Of a DNA stretch of 64,000 bases, positions 54,154 to 63,383 are shown piece after piece; position 1 is the stretch's first letter, and the number at the start of each line of letters is the position of its first letter. The notes under the pieces were generated by a model, which searched no databases, had not been told where the DNA came from, and saw nothing but the letters and a program-made list of their open reading frames with translations. Both the position numbers and the translations under genes were made by a program. The stretch comes from Mycolicibacterium litorale (lineage in GTDB: Bacteria > Actinomycetota > Actinomycetes > Mycobacteriales > Mycobacteriaceae): the NCBI GenBank assembly GCA_002007745.1, contig CP019882.1, positions 2,790,001 to 2,854,000 of the forward strand, given 5' to 3'.

Positions 54154-55151
54154 TGCGGCGGTCCGAGGTACGGGAACACATCGAGGGTGTCGGTGTGTGG
54201 TGAAAGCCCGCTCGGCGGGCAGTCGCCTTTGGTTAGGAAGGCCAGCCGGTAATTGATGACGTCGTCGGTGAACACCCTGCCGTTCGGATACTTGGCGGGC
54301 TTGGACGGGTTGAACGTGAGCATGTCGGGCAGCGTGCCCTCTTCGTCGATCGCGGCGATGGCCTCGTCGCGGCTGTAGTCGCCGGTGTGGCCCATCAGGT
54401 GGATGAACTGTTCGATCCACCGTTCGCGGTCGTGCACCGGGAGACTGGCGTTGTATTCCTCTTTGGTGTCGTCGGTGTTGAAGAAACTGCTCACCGACGG
54501 ATGGCCGGCCCGGTCGACGTGCACCAGCTCGCCGTCGCGCCGCAGGCTGCACCGGCCCCAGATGCGGATGTCGGGACTGGCCCCCAGTTCGGCGGTCGGC
54601 AATTCGATGGCGATGGAGAACACGTTGGCTTCGAGGTTGGAGTCCTGCCCGGTCCACGGCGAGGTACCGCCGAGGTGCGGGGCGGTGAAATTACGCCCAC
54701 CGGTGATGTCGAAGAGGTTCTTGATGCCGTCGAAGTCGAAGAAGAACGCGTCGCTGCGAGCGCCGGCGAAGAAGGTGAAGCTGTCCGCCGTGGCGATCGT
54801 GGGCTCGGTCCCGAACGACACCTCCACGGCTTCGAAAATCTTCTCGCCCAACGGAAGTGGGGATTCGGCCTCGTCGTCGGTGGCTAAGTACACATCGACT
54901 GTCTGGCGGCCGCCCACCGGTTCGGAGAACACGAAGCTGAAGGCGATGTCGTTTCGCAGGTCGCCGTCGTTGTCGATGGCCAGCCGGTAGATGGCCTGCG
55001 GGTGCAACGCGTCGGCGTTCGGGTTGGCGTTGAGGATGAGTACGGTGCGGTTCGGGTCGGCCGGTGACTGGAAGGCGTAGAGGTCGCACAGGTCCAGACG
55101 TTGGTCGCCCAGCGGCGGTCCCAGACTCAGTCCGGTGAAATGGTTCGACAT
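54141..55151 (-). CDS. DUF4331 family protein
   Basis: A 336-residue protein of the DUF4331 family, seen by the N-terminal HFTGLSLGPPLGDQRLDLCDLY and the repeated acidic strands. It has no signal peptide. The family has no proven function; members are often near stress or metal genes. ATG at 55151 has a GGAGGATCCC ribosome site. Upstream frame extension is ignored. Confidence 0.75.
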   Translation of the reverse strand: MSNHFTGLSLGPPLGDQRLDLCDLYAFQSPADPNRTVLILNANPNADALHPQAIYRLAIDNDGDLRNDIAFSFVFSEPVGGRQTVDVYLATDDEAESPLPLGEKIFEAVEVSFGTEPTIATADSFTFFAGARSDAFFFDFDGIKNLFDITGGRNFTAPHLGGTSPWTGQDSNLEANVFSIAIELPTAELGASPDIRIWGRCSLRRDGELVHVDRAGHPSVSSFFNTDDTKEEYNASLPVHDRERWIEQFIHLMGHTGDYSRDEAIAAIDEEGTLPDMLTFNPSKPAKYPNGRVFTDDVINYRLAFLTKGDCPPSGLSPHTDTLDVFPYLGPPHQKA

Positions 55152-55206
55152 GGGATCCTCCGACAGTGATTCGTCGCTGACACGGTGACTAGCCGACTCT
55201 GCCGGA

Positions 55207-56088
55207 TCAGTTCTGGCGCGGCAATAGTTCGTCGATGAAACGGTCGACGAACTCGTCAACCGGGACGGTCCCGACCGGACGCACGACGAACTTGCTCAAG
55301 CCGGCGGCGACCAGACCGTCGATTTGCTTGTGCAGCTGCGGCCAGTCGGCGGCGACGAGATCGGCTGGGTCGGCGTCGGGTCGCCGGTGGCGGACGGCGG
55401 CGGCGATCTCGTCGGGCATCACACCATCGGCGACGCCGAGGCTGAGGCCGAAGTGATCAGGCTCGATCGCTCGGCCGGCCTCGGCAGCAGCCTGCTCGAT
55501 GTTCTCGCGCGCGGCCCGGGCTTCATCGGGCGTCAGGAAGCTGCCCAGCCAGCCGTCGGCGAGGCGGCCGATGCGCCGGAACGCCGCCGGCGCCGACCCG
55601 CCGAGCCAGACGTCCACCGGGGCGGGCGGGCGAACGTGTATCGAGGCGGCCTCAACGTGGAAGTAGCGGCCGGTGAAGGTGACCTCGTCTCCGGTCAGCA
55701 GCGCCCGCAGCAGCTCCAGTGCCTCGTCGAACACCGCGGCGCGCTGGCCGTCGGGAACGGGAAACAGGTTCCACTCCGCCGGAGCTGCCGGGCGCAGCCC
55801 GAATGCGGGCAGGATCCGCTTGGGTGCGAGCGCGGCCAGGGACGCGAGCTGTTTGGCCACCAGGACGGGGTTGCGGCCGGGTAGTACCGCCACCGAGGTG
55901 CCGACCTTGAGCCGTTCGGTTCGGCCCACGGTGTAGGCCATCCCGGCGAACGGGTCGACGGCCGGGGTGTAGACCAGTTCGGAGAACCACAGCGAGTCGA
56001 TGCCGGCCGACTCCAGCCGGTCGACGATACGGGGCAGTTCGCCGACCGCCGTGTTGGTTCCCAGGCTTACCCCGAATCGGATCTTCAC
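55207..56088 (-). CDS. LLM-class F420-dependent oxidoreductase
   Basis: A 293-residue luciferase-like monooxygenase-fold protein. Typical segments are LESAGIDSLWFSELVYTP, KVGTSVAVLPGRNPVLVAKQLASL and DVWLGGSAPAAFRRIGRLADGWL. In mycobacteria these enzymes use reduced F420. The substrate is unknown. GTG at 56088 has GGAG 8 nt upstream; 56097 is an alternative. Confidence 0.85.
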   Translation of the reverse strand: MKIRFGVSLGTNTAVGELPRIVDRLESAGIDSLWFSELVYTPAVDPFAGMAYTVGRTERLKVGTSVAVLPGRNPVLVAKQLASLAALAPKRILPAFGLRPAAPAEWNLFPVPDGQRAAVFDEALELLRALLTGDEVTFTGRYFHVEAASIHVRPPAPVDVWLGGSAPAAFRRIGRLADGWLGSFLTPDEARAARENIEQAAAEAGRAIEPDHFGLSLGVADGVMPDEIAAAVRHRRPDADPADLVAADWPQLHKQIDGLVAAGLSKFVVRPVGTVPVDEFVDRFIDELLPRQN

Positions 56089-56202
56089 AGCACCCACTCC
56101 GCCACGGTAACGCGATCCGGATGCCGCGACACAGCACGGATGTCCCCAGATTGTGCGGCCTGGGGCTTAGCCTGAAGTTGTGACTGGTGTTACAGATGTG
56201 AC

Positions 56203-57048
56203 GTGGGGACACCGGGTGGGGATGTGCCCGAGGTAACCCGGCGCCAGTTCGTCATCGGACTGCTGGCCTCCGCCGGAATGGTGGGCGCATCCAGTGCCAT
56301 CGGAATGTCGCGGGCCAGCACGCCACCGGCCGCCAAACCTGCTCCTCCGCCGATCGGCGCCGCACCGCTGCTGCCACCACCGCCGCCGATCAACCGCGTA
56401 CCGCTGCCCGGTGGCGCCGAGCTGACCAAGCTGCCCGGCAAAGGCGATCTGCTGGCGCTCACTCTCGACGACGGGGTCGACTCCGAAGTGGTGCGGCTCT
56501 ACACGCAGCTCGCCAAGGACACCGGTATCCGCCTCACGTTCTTCGTCAACGGCGTTTACGACTCATGGCGCGACAACGCGGCGCTGCTGCGGCCCCTGGT
56601 GGATTCCGGTCAGATCCAACTAGGCAACCACACGTGGTCGCATCCGGATCTGACCACGTTGAGCAAGAACGACGTCGCCGATCAATTGCGGCGCAACGAC
56701 CGCTTCCTGCGGAGCATGTTCGGCGCCGACGCCACCCCGTACTTCCGGCCGCCCTACGGCAACCACAACGACGTGGTCGACAGTGTGGCCGCCGACCTCG
56801 GCTACCGGATCCCCACTCTGTGGTCGGGCTCACTGGCCGACTCCACCCCGGTGGCCGAGGATTACATCGTCAAGATGGCCGATCAGTACTTCATTCAGCA
56901 GAACATCGTCATCGGACATCTCAACCACCCGCCCGTCACCCACGTCTACCCCGCCTTGGTCGACGTCATCCGATCCCGCAATCTGCGGACCGTCACCCTC
57001 AACGACGTCTTCCTGCAGCCCGAGATCCCGTACGTGACTTCGACTTAG
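56203..57048 (+). CDS. Tat-exported polysaccharide deacetylase (NodB family)
   Basis: A 281-residue protein with a twin-arginine signal (TRRQFVIGLLASAGMVGASSA) and a Pro-rich linker, then a NodB deacetylase domain. Metal and catalytic residues are visible as LTLDDGVDS, NHTWSHPDL and FRPPYG. It would remove acetyl groups from peptidoglycan or another polysaccharide outside the membrane. GTG at 56203 is used; GTG at 56224 (MPEVTRRQF) is equally plausible. Confidence 0.85.
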   Translation: MGTPGGDVPEVTRRQFVIGLLASAGMVGASSAIGMSRASTPPAAKPAPPPIGAAPLLPPPPPINRVPLPGGAELTKLPGKGDLLALTLDDGVDSEVVRLYTQLAKDTGIRLTFFVNGVYDSWRDNAALLRPLVDSGQIQLGNHTWSHPDLTTLSKNDVADQLRRNDRFLRSMFGADATPYFRPPYGNHNDVVDSVAADLGYRIPTLWSGSLADSTPVAEDYIVKMADQYFIQQNIVIGHLNHPPVTHVYPALVDVIRSRNLRTVTLNDVFLQPEIPYVTST

Positions 57049-57112
57049 GCGGGATCGGGAGCGGATCGGGCATTTCGGGCCGCGACGCCAATCCGTTTGA
57101 TAGAACCGCTGC

Positions 57113-57616
57113 ATGGGTCGATGGTCGCGCGAGGAACTCGAGTCGGCGTTCGAAGCGCACAAGCAGGTCGTGGTGGGGATCGGGCAGAGTTGGGACTGGT
57201 CGCGATTCGCCGATCAATTCACCGAGGACGCCGTCTACATCGAGCATTCCTACGGAACGTTTCACGGCCGCGAACAGATCCGCAACTGGATCGTCAAGAC
57301 CATGAACACCTTTCCGGGTAGCGAGATGCCGTTCTACCCCTCCACCTGGCACTCGATCGACGAGAACAAGGGCTGGGTGATCTGCGAATTCCAGAACCGC
57401 ATGCGTGACCCCGGCGACGGCAGCATCCACCAGCAGCCCAATCTGTCGGTGCTCAAGTACGCCGGTGACGGACTGTGGAGCTACGAAGAAGATGCGTATA
57501 ACCCGATGAACTTCGTGCCGATGGTGCGCGGGTACATCGAGACGTGCAAGAAGCTCGGCAACATCTCCGACGACGCCGTCGCGTTCTCCCGAAAGCTGGG
57601 CTGGGATCAGGCCTGA
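57113..57616 (+). CDS. SnoaL-like / NTF2-fold protein
   Basis: A 167-residue protein with the NTF2-like fold: FTEDAVYIEHSYGTFHGREQIRNWI and a C-terminal strand-helix. Mycobacteria carry many of these near P450 and steroid genes. A catalytic role (isomerase, hydrolase) cannot be assigned. ATG at 57113. Converges on the small gene at 57623. Confidence 0.75.
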   Translation: MGRWSREELESAFEAHKQVVVGIGQSWDWSRFADQFTEDAVYIEHSYGTFHGREQIRNWIVKTMNTFPGSEMPFYPSTWHSIDENKGWVICEFQNRMRDPGDGSIHQQPNLSVLKYAGDGLWSYEEDAYNPMNFVPMVRGYIETCKKLGNISDDAVAFSRKLGWDQA

Positions 57617-57622
57617 ACCGGC

Positions 57623-57811
57623 TCAGCTGGAGCTGCCTTCGGTGTCGTCGAAGAAGTGCCACTCACCGTCTTGCTCAACCTCCATCCGCCAGCCCAATTC
57701 GGAATTGTCGGCGCGGGCGTCGACGAACCAGGCGTGGGCGTCCTGGGCACTGCCGATGTCTTTGGTGTCGATGACATCGCCCTTGGGGTCGAGCACTCGA
57801 TAGGTAGCCAT
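57623..57811 (-). CDS. Small conserved mycobacterial protein
   Basis: A 62-residue acidic protein (MATYRVLDPKGDVIDTKDIG) with no signal or domain recognised. It lies just upstream of no other gene on the strand but 29 bp downstream of the threonine synthase-like gene, so co-transcription is not supported. Convergent with the NTF2-fold gene. Confidence 0.55.
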   Translation of the reverse strand: MATYRVLDPKGDVIDTKDIGSAQDAHAWFVDARADNSELGWRMEVEQDGEWHFFDDTEGSSS

Positions 57812-57839
57812 CCTTGTTGCTTCCCCGGATGAGCAGCCT

Positions 57840-58922
57840 TCAATCGCCCGGATGCTTCAGACCCGCCCCGCACAGCGGGATGACGACGTCGTCGTGAGCC
57901 AGAAGATCTCGTAATCGCTGGCCACTGCGCCCCGGTCGGCTCGCGGCGGTGGCCGCCGCGGCGTAACAGACCGCCGCGGTCGGTTCGACGAACAACCCTT
58001 CGCGCGCCAGTGCCGCCCGCCCGGCGACGATCGCGGCGTCGTCCACCGTCACGATGGCGCCCCCACAGGCTTGTACCGCCGCCAGCAGTTGCCCGGCGCG
58101 GGGCGGCGCTTCGATGGCGATGCCTTCGGCCACCGTCGGCGACCGGGTGGCCGCGGTGTCGTTCCAGGCCGCGGCAAGGGGCGCGCAGCCCGCGGCCTGA
58201 ACCGCCAGGATCGCCGGCATCCGCTCAGCCAAACCGGCGTTGACGAGTTCGCTGAATGCCAGGTAACACCCCAACAGCAGGGTGCCGTTGCCCACCGGCA
58301 CCAGCACCGCCGAAGGCAGGCGACCCCCGTTCTGCTCCCAGATCTCGTAACCGTAGGTCTTGACCCCGTGAGCGAAGTAGGGGTGATAGACGTGGCTGGC
58401 ATAAAAGACACCGGGCCGCTCGGCGATCCGCGCGGCCGCTGCGGCGGCATCGGCCCGGCTGCCCGACACCAACGTCAGGGTCGCGCCGTGGGCACGGATC
58501 TGGGCCAGCTTCTCCGGGGAGGTCGACGCCGGCACCAGCACCTCGCAGTCGATGCCGGCCCGGGCGAAGTAGGCCGCCGCGGCGGTGCCCGCGTTCCCGC
58601 TGCTGTCGACCACCGCCGAGCGCACACCGATGCGCGCCGCCAGGGTTGCCAGCAGCACAGCGCCTCGGTCCTTGAACGACAAGGTGGGGCTGAGGAATTC
58701 GAGCTTGAACCGCACGCCGGGCAGGCTGCGCGACTCGATGATCGGGGTCTGGCCCTCCCCCAGCGTGACGGCGGGCTCCACCGGCACCGGCAGCTCCGAT
58801 CCCGGCTGCGGCCGCCACTGCGAGCTGACATCGAACAATCCGCCGCAGGGACAGCGCCAGAGCAACTCCGCGACGTCGAATTCGCGCCGGCACGAACGGC
58901 ATTCCAGGGCCGGAAGGTTCAT
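57840..58922 (-). CDS. Threonine synthase-like PLP enzyme with N-terminal Zn ribbon
   Basis: A 360-residue fold type II PLP enzyme. The N-terminus has a CxxC...CxC ribbon (CRSC, CPCG). The Schiff-base Lys is in LSFKDRGA and the phosphate loop in SSGNAGTAAAAYF. It resembles threonine synthase of the cysteine-binding type but is shorter than classic enzymes, so threonine synthase activity is possible, not certain. ATG at 58922 follows GGAGGAGAG. Divergent from a P450 gene. Confidence 0.8.
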   Translation of the reverse strand: MNLPALECRSCRREFDVAELLWRCPCGGLFDVSSQWRPQPGSELPVPVEPAVTLGEGQTPIIESRSLPGVRFKLEFLSPTLSFKDRGAVLLATLAARIGVRSAVVDSSGNAGTAAAAYFARAGIDCEVLVPASTSPEKLAQIRAHGATLTLVSGSRADAAAAAARIAERPGVFYASHVYHPYFAHGVKTYGYEIWEQNGGRLPSAVLVPVGNGTLLLGCYLAFSELVNAGLAERMPAILAVQAAGCAPLAAAWNDTAATRSPTVAEGIAIEAPPRAGQLLAAVQACGGAIVTVDDAAIVAGRAALAREGLFVEPTAAVCYAAAATAASRPGRSGQRLRDLLAHDDVVIPLCGAGLKHPGD

Positions 58923-59043
58923 GGCCGCTCTCCTCCATTGCGTGGTGCCCGCCGGCCTGAATGCCGAAACGATCACATCTGCTGCCACCGAACTCTACTG
59001 TCGAAGGCACTGCCTCGACATCGACGACGATGGGACGGATCGC

Positions 59044-60336
59044 ATGGGCCGAAAGGGAATCGCCACCCGAGTCAACGGTGCGCCGCCGCCCGATATCGCA
59101 CTGTCCGACATCGACCTGGGCACCTTCGAGTTCTGGCAACTCGACGACGCCGTGCGCGACGGTGCCTTCGCGACCCTGCGCCGGGAGGCGCCGATCACGT
59201 TCTTCCACGAGGTCGAGATGGACGGTGTGCCGCAGGGCCCCGGCCATTGGGCGCTGACCAGGCTCGACGACGTCTTCTTCGCCAGCCGGCATCCCGACAT
59301 CTTCAGCTCATACCCCAACATCACCATCGCCGACCAGATCCCCGAGGTGGCCGAGTACTTCGGGTCGATGATCGCCCTCGACGATCCGCGTCACTCGCGG
59401 CTGCGCAACATCGTCCGCAGTGCCTTCACCCCGAAAGTCGTGGCCCGCACCGAAGCGTCCGTGCGGGATCGCGCGCAGCGACTGGTCTCGGCGATGATCG
59501 CCGACCACCCCGACGGCAACGCGGAGTTGGTGAGAGAACTGTCGGGTCCGCTTCCGCTGCAAGTGATCTGCGACATGATGGGGATTCCGGAAGACGACCA
59601 TCAGCAGATCTTTCATTGGACCAACATCATCCTGGGCTTCGGCGACCCCGACCTGACCACCGATTTCGACGAATTCCTCAAGGTGGCGATGGACATCGGC
59701 GCCTATGCCACGGCGCTTGCCGAAGACCGGCGCACCAGCCCGCGCGACGACCTCACGACCGCATTGGTGGCCGCCGAGGTGGACGGCGAGCGGTTGAGCT
59801 CGGCGGAGATCGCCTCGTTCTTCATCTTGTTGGCCGTCGCGGGTAACGAGACCACCCGCAACGCGATCAGCCATGGCGTGCTGGCGTTGACCCGCTATCC
59901 GGACCAGCGACGCACCTGGTGGCAGGATTTCGCCAGCACCACGGCCAGCGCCGTGGAAGAGATCGTCCGGTGGGCTTCCCCGGTGATCTACATGCGCCGC
60001 ACGGTCACCCGCGACATCGAGCTGAGTGGGGTGAGGTTGGCGGCGGGCGACAAGGTTTCGATGTGGTACGCCTCGGCCAACCGCGACGAGACCAAGTTCG
60101 CCGACCCGTGGCGCTTCGATGTCACCCGCACGCCCAATCACCACGTGGGGTTCGGTGGTGGTGGCGCGCACTTCTGTCTGGGCGCCAACCTAGCCCGGCG
60201 GGAGATCGCCGTGGTGTTCGAGGAATTGTGCCACCGGATCCCCGACATCGAGGTCACCGAAGAACCGGCCATGCTGCTGTCGGCGTTCATCCACGGCATC
60301 AAGCGGCTTCCGGTCAGCTGGACTCCGCCGAACTGA
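59044..60336 (+). CDS. Cytochrome P450
   Basis: A 430-residue P450: I-helix ILLAVAGNETTRNA, ExxR (VEEIVR) and heme loop VGFGGGGAHFCLGANLA. The type resembles mycobacterial CYP188/CYP189-like enzymes; the family is not certain. The substrate is unknown. ATG at 59044. It is followed 41 bp later by the CYP140 gene on the same strand. Confidence 0.85.
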   Translation: MGRKGIATRVNGAPPPDIALSDIDLGTFEFWQLDDAVRDGAFATLRREAPITFFHEVEMDGVPQGPGHWALTRLDDVFFASRHPDIFSSYPNITIADQIPEVAEYFGSMIALDDPRHSRLRNIVRSAFTPKVVARTEASVRDRAQRLVSAMIADHPDGNAELVRELSGPLPLQVICDMMGIPEDDHQQIFHWTNIILGFGDPDLTTDFDEFLKVAMDIGAYATALAEDRRTSPRDDLTTALVAAEVDGERLSSAEIASFFILLAVAGNETTRNAISHGVLALTRYPDQRRTWWQDFASTTASAVEEIVRWASPVIYMRRTVTRDIELSGVRLAAGDKVSMWYASANRDETKFADPWRFDVTRTPNHHVGFGGGGAHFCLGANLARREIAVVFEELCHRIPDIEVTEEPAMLLSAFIHGIKRLPVSWTPPN

Positions 60337-60364
60337 GGTGCTGGCGCGCGTCGTGCGACGCTCG

Positions 60365-60370
60365 TAGCGT
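60365..60370 (+). promoter_or_regulatory. Putative -10 element of leaderless cyp140
   Basis: TAGCGT fits TANNNT and ends 8 nt before the ATG at 60378. No ribosome site is visible. Confidence 0.4.
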
Positions 60371-60377
60371 GGTGCGC

Positions 60378-61706
60378 ATGAAGCAGCGGCTGCACTGGTT
60401 CGCCATGCACGGGGTCATACGCGCTGTCGCCGGCTGGTCGGCGCGCCGCGGCGATCCGCAGGCCAGATTGCTGGCCGACCCACAGGTCCGCGCCGATCCG
60501 GTCGCGTTCTACGAGGAACTGCGAGCGCAGGGCCCGGTGATTCGCTCGCGCGCCGGCTATCTGACCGTCGACCACGCGGTTGCCCATGAGCTGCTGCGTT
60601 CCGATGACTTCCGGGTCATCACGCTGGGGGCGAACCTGCCGGCGCCGCTGCGCTGGCTGGAGCGGCGCACTCGGGACGATCTGCTGCACCCGTTGCGGCC
60701 GCCGTCGCTGCTGGCTGTCGAGCCGCCCGAACACACCCGCTATCGCAAGACGGTGTCATCGGTGTTCACCACGCGGGCGGTGGCGGCGCTGCGCGACCGT
60801 GTCGAGGACACCGCCGACGGATTGCTCGACGGGCTGGCCGCCGGCCCCGGTGTGGTCGACGTCGTCGAGCGCTATTGCGGGCAGCTGCCGGTGGCGGTGA
60901 TCGGCGACATTCTCGGGGTGCCCGATGCCGACCGGCCCAAGATCCTGGAGTTCGGCGAACTCGCCGCACCCAGCCTCGACATCGGCCTGTCCTGGCCGCA
61001 ATATCAGCAGGTGCAGCACGGCATCGCCGGGTTCACCCGCTGGCTCGCCGATCACCTGCGCCAGCTGCGGGCGCACCCCGGCGAGGACCTGATGAGTGAA
61101 TTGATCGCCGTCTCGGATAACGGCGAACGGCTCACCGAGACCGAGTTGCAGGGTATTGCCGGACTGGTACTAGCCGCGGGTTTCGAGACCACGGTCAACC
61201 TGCTGGGCAACGGGATTCGGCTGCTGCTCAATCATCCCGACCAACTCGCGATCCTGGCGGACGACCCGTCGTTGTGGAGTGGTGCGGTCGAGGAGATCCT
61301 GCGTCTTGAGTCGCCGGTGCAACTGTCCGCCCGGGTGGCCCGGCGAGACACCGACGTGGCGGGGACACCGGTGCGTGCCGGGGAGATGGTCGTCATCTAT
61401 CTGGCCGCGGCCAACCGCGACCCCTCGGTGTTCGACGACCCGCACCGCTTCGACGTGACCCGCGCCAACGCCGGCAAGCACCTGGCTTTCTCCGGTGGCC
61501 GGCACTTCTGCCTGGGCGCCGCGCTGGCCCGCGCCGAAGGGGAGGTCGGGTTGCGCCGATTCTTCACCCATTTTCCCGATGTCCAACTGGCCGGCCTGGG
61601 TAATCGTCGCCCCACCCGGGTGCTCCGGGGATGGGCCGAGCTGCCCGTCAGCCTCGGCTCGTCGGCTTCCGGACACCCCAACCCGCGTTTCGCACAGACT
61701 CTGTGA
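60378..61706 (+). CDS. cyp140: Cytochrome P450 CYP140
   Basis: A 442-residue P450 close to CYP140A1 (Rv1880c): MKQRLHWFAMHGVIRAVAG and LSWPQYQQVQHGIAGFTRW align, with I-helix VLAAGFETTVN, ExxR (EEILR) and heme loop FSGGRHFCLGAALA. Its physiological substrate is unknown. A TANNNT box sits directly upstream. Confidence 0.85.
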   Translation: MKQRLHWFAMHGVIRAVAGWSARRGDPQARLLADPQVRADPVAFYEELRAQGPVIRSRAGYLTVDHAVAHELLRSDDFRVITLGANLPAPLRWLERRTRDDLLHPLRPPSLLAVEPPEHTRYRKTVSSVFTTRAVAALRDRVEDTADGLLDGLAAGPGVVDVVERYCGQLPVAVIGDILGVPDADRPKILEFGELAAPSLDIGLSWPQYQQVQHGIAGFTRWLADHLRQLRAHPGEDLMSELIAVSDNGERLTETELQGIAGLVLAAGFETTVNLLGNGIRLLLNHPDQLAILADDPSLWSGAVEEILRLESPVQLSARVARRDTDVAGTPVRAGEMVVIYLAAANRDPSVFDDPHRFDVTRANAGKHLAFSGGRHFCLGAALARAEGEVGLRRFFTHFPDVQLAGLGNRRPTRVLRGWAELPVSLGSSASGHPNPRFAQTL

Positions 61707-61709
61707 CGC

Positions 61710-62104
61710 TTATCTGGTGGGGTTTCGGTCTCGGCTTCGGTCGCCGCGGCGTCGGCCGGCGTGCGCGGGTCGAGTTTCTCGGCATGTGACCAGCGTTCGT
61801 CAAGATCCTCACGGTGCTCGGCAGCCTGACTGCGGTGCTTGTCGGCATGCTCCTGGAGTCGAGCCGCCTCGGCGGCCTTGGCCTCCGCTTCAGCTTGGGC
61901 CGCACGGGCTTTCGCGGCAGTCTCGGCGGCCAGGGCCTCGCGGCGTTCCACCTTGGCCTGCTCCTGGCGAACCTCCTCGCGGATCTCCTCGGCCTGCGCC
62001 CGGCGCCGACTGAGCTGGCGGTTGCGCCCGACCCAGATCAGTGCCCCGATGACGATCAGGGCGGCGATTACGGCGATGACAATCCACACGGTGTTGGTGG
62101 CCAT
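61710..62104 (-). pseudogene. Membrane-anchored coiled-coil protein, possibly frameshifted
   Basis: A protein with an N-terminal membrane helix (about 5-25, IVIAVIAALIVIGALIWV) followed by a long charged coiled coil (EIREEVRQEQAKVERREAL, repeated Ala/Glu/Lys). Without correction the frame runs into the CYP140 gene to 61397. One extra base in GGGG at 61719-61722 gives a stop at 61710 and a 131-residue product, typical of mycobacterial members. This reading is less certain than the other frameshifts, because only the tail is affected. Confidence 0.6.
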
Positions 62105-62144
62105 CCTCGGCTCCTTCGTTGAGCGGGTCACGACGCGGCAGGCG

Positions 62145-63284
62145 TCAGTTGACGGCGTTCCCGCCGCGGCCACCGGCCAAACCGCTCAGGGCGCTGAGCA
62201 TGCCCGCCGCCGAGCGCGGCCAGGTGAAGGTTTCGGCCCGTCGTCGGGCACAGAACCGGCGGTGTTGTTCGGGCCGATCCATCACACCGGCGATCGCCTC
62301 GGCGATGGCTTGGGGATCGTTGTCGGCGCACGCGCCACTGTCCGAGGTCAGAATCTCGGTGAGGGCCGAGGTCCGCGAGACCACGGCGGGCGTCCCACAC
62401 GCCAGCGCCTCCAACGCGGCCAGGCCGAAGGTCTCGTGTGGGCCGGGCGCCAGCGCCACGTCAGCCGACGCGAGCAGCGTGGCCACCGCATTGCGCGACT
62501 CGATGAAGCCGGTGAAGTCGACCGGGAGTCGGGCGGCCTGCCGCTGCAGCCGGGCCCGCATCGGCCCGTCACCGGCGATCACCAGGCGCGCGTCCACCCC
62601 CGAGTTGCGGAGCGCGGCAAGCGCATCGATGCTGCGATCGGCTCGCTTCTCCACCGAGAGCCGTCCACAGTGCACCAGCAGTATCTGCTCCGGATCGGCC
62701 CAGCGGCTGCGGGTGCGGAGGCAGAATCGGCGGGGATGGAAGGTTTCGAGGTCAACCCCCAGCGGCACGGTCATGACATTGGTGGCACCGATTCGGTCGA
62801 ACTCCTCGCGGGCGAAACTGGTGGTGCACAGTATCGTGTCGTAGTTGGCCGCGGTGCGGCGGTTGGCGACGTCGGCGATGCGGCGAGCCAGCGGCTGCGG
62901 CAAGATCTGGCCGGTCAGCCGATCCAGCCGCTCATGGGAGATCATCACCGTCGTCACTCCGTGTCGGGCGCCCCACCCGCCCAGGGACCGCAGCGTGAAT
63001 CGGTCGGAGACCTCGACGGCATCAGGGGCCAGCTCCTCCAGCAGGGCGGTGACCGGCGCGGGCAGCACTGCCCGGTATCCGCCGGTGAAGGGAATTTTCT
63101 TGGCGGGCACAGTTATTCGAGTCACACCGCTGGCCAGCAGGGTCTGGGATGCGGTCGGGCCCGGAACCAGTAGGAAGACTTCGTGGCCCGCTGTGCAGTA
63201 TTCGGCGCCCAGCCGGTCGACCGCGGTGCGCAGGCCGCCCGAGCGAGGGCCGTAAAAGTTCGCGACCTGCGCGACCCTCATCAT
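62145..63284 (-). CDS. Family 4 glycosyltransferase
   Basis: A 379-residue GT4-type glycosyltransferase: N-terminal GGLRTAVDRLG, and a C-terminal half with PHETFGLAALEALACGTPAVV, the nucleotide-sugar site with E/E spacing. Mannosyl or glucosyl transfer to a lipid or polysaccharide is likely; the gene looks like mycobacterial enzymes of cell-envelope glycan synthesis. ATG at 63284 (MMRVAQ). It is divergent from the deazaflavin gene. Confidence 0.8.
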   Translation of the reverse strand: MMRVAQVANFYGPRSGGLRTAVDRLGAEYCTAGHEVFLLVPGPTASQTLLASGVTRITVPAKKIPFTGGYRAVLPAPVTALLEELAPDAVEVSDRFTLRSLGGWGARHGVTTVMISHERLDRLTGQILPQPLARRIADVANRRTAANYDTILCTTSFAREEFDRIGATNVMTVPLGVDLETFHPRRFCLRTRSRWADPEQILLVHCGRLSVEKRADRSIDALAALRNSGVDARLVIAGDGPMRARLQRQAARLPVDFTGFIESRNAVATLLASADVALAPGPHETFGLAALEALACGTPAVVSRTSALTEILTSDSGACADNDPQAIAEAIAGVMDRPEQHRRFCARRRAETFTWPRSAAGMLSALSGLAGGRGGNAVN

Positions 63285-63383
63285 TGCCGTATCTGAACCC
63301 GCGGCGGTGTGCGCATGGCGACGGCTGTCCTGCCGGGTCCTGAACACGTGGTGAACAGCCACAATTCGGTTACCGTGGGCCGC

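Noticed and set aside
58071..59846. Plus-strand frame of 591 residues
   Set aside because: It is antisense to the threonine synthase-like gene and out of frame with the P450, both of which are intact.
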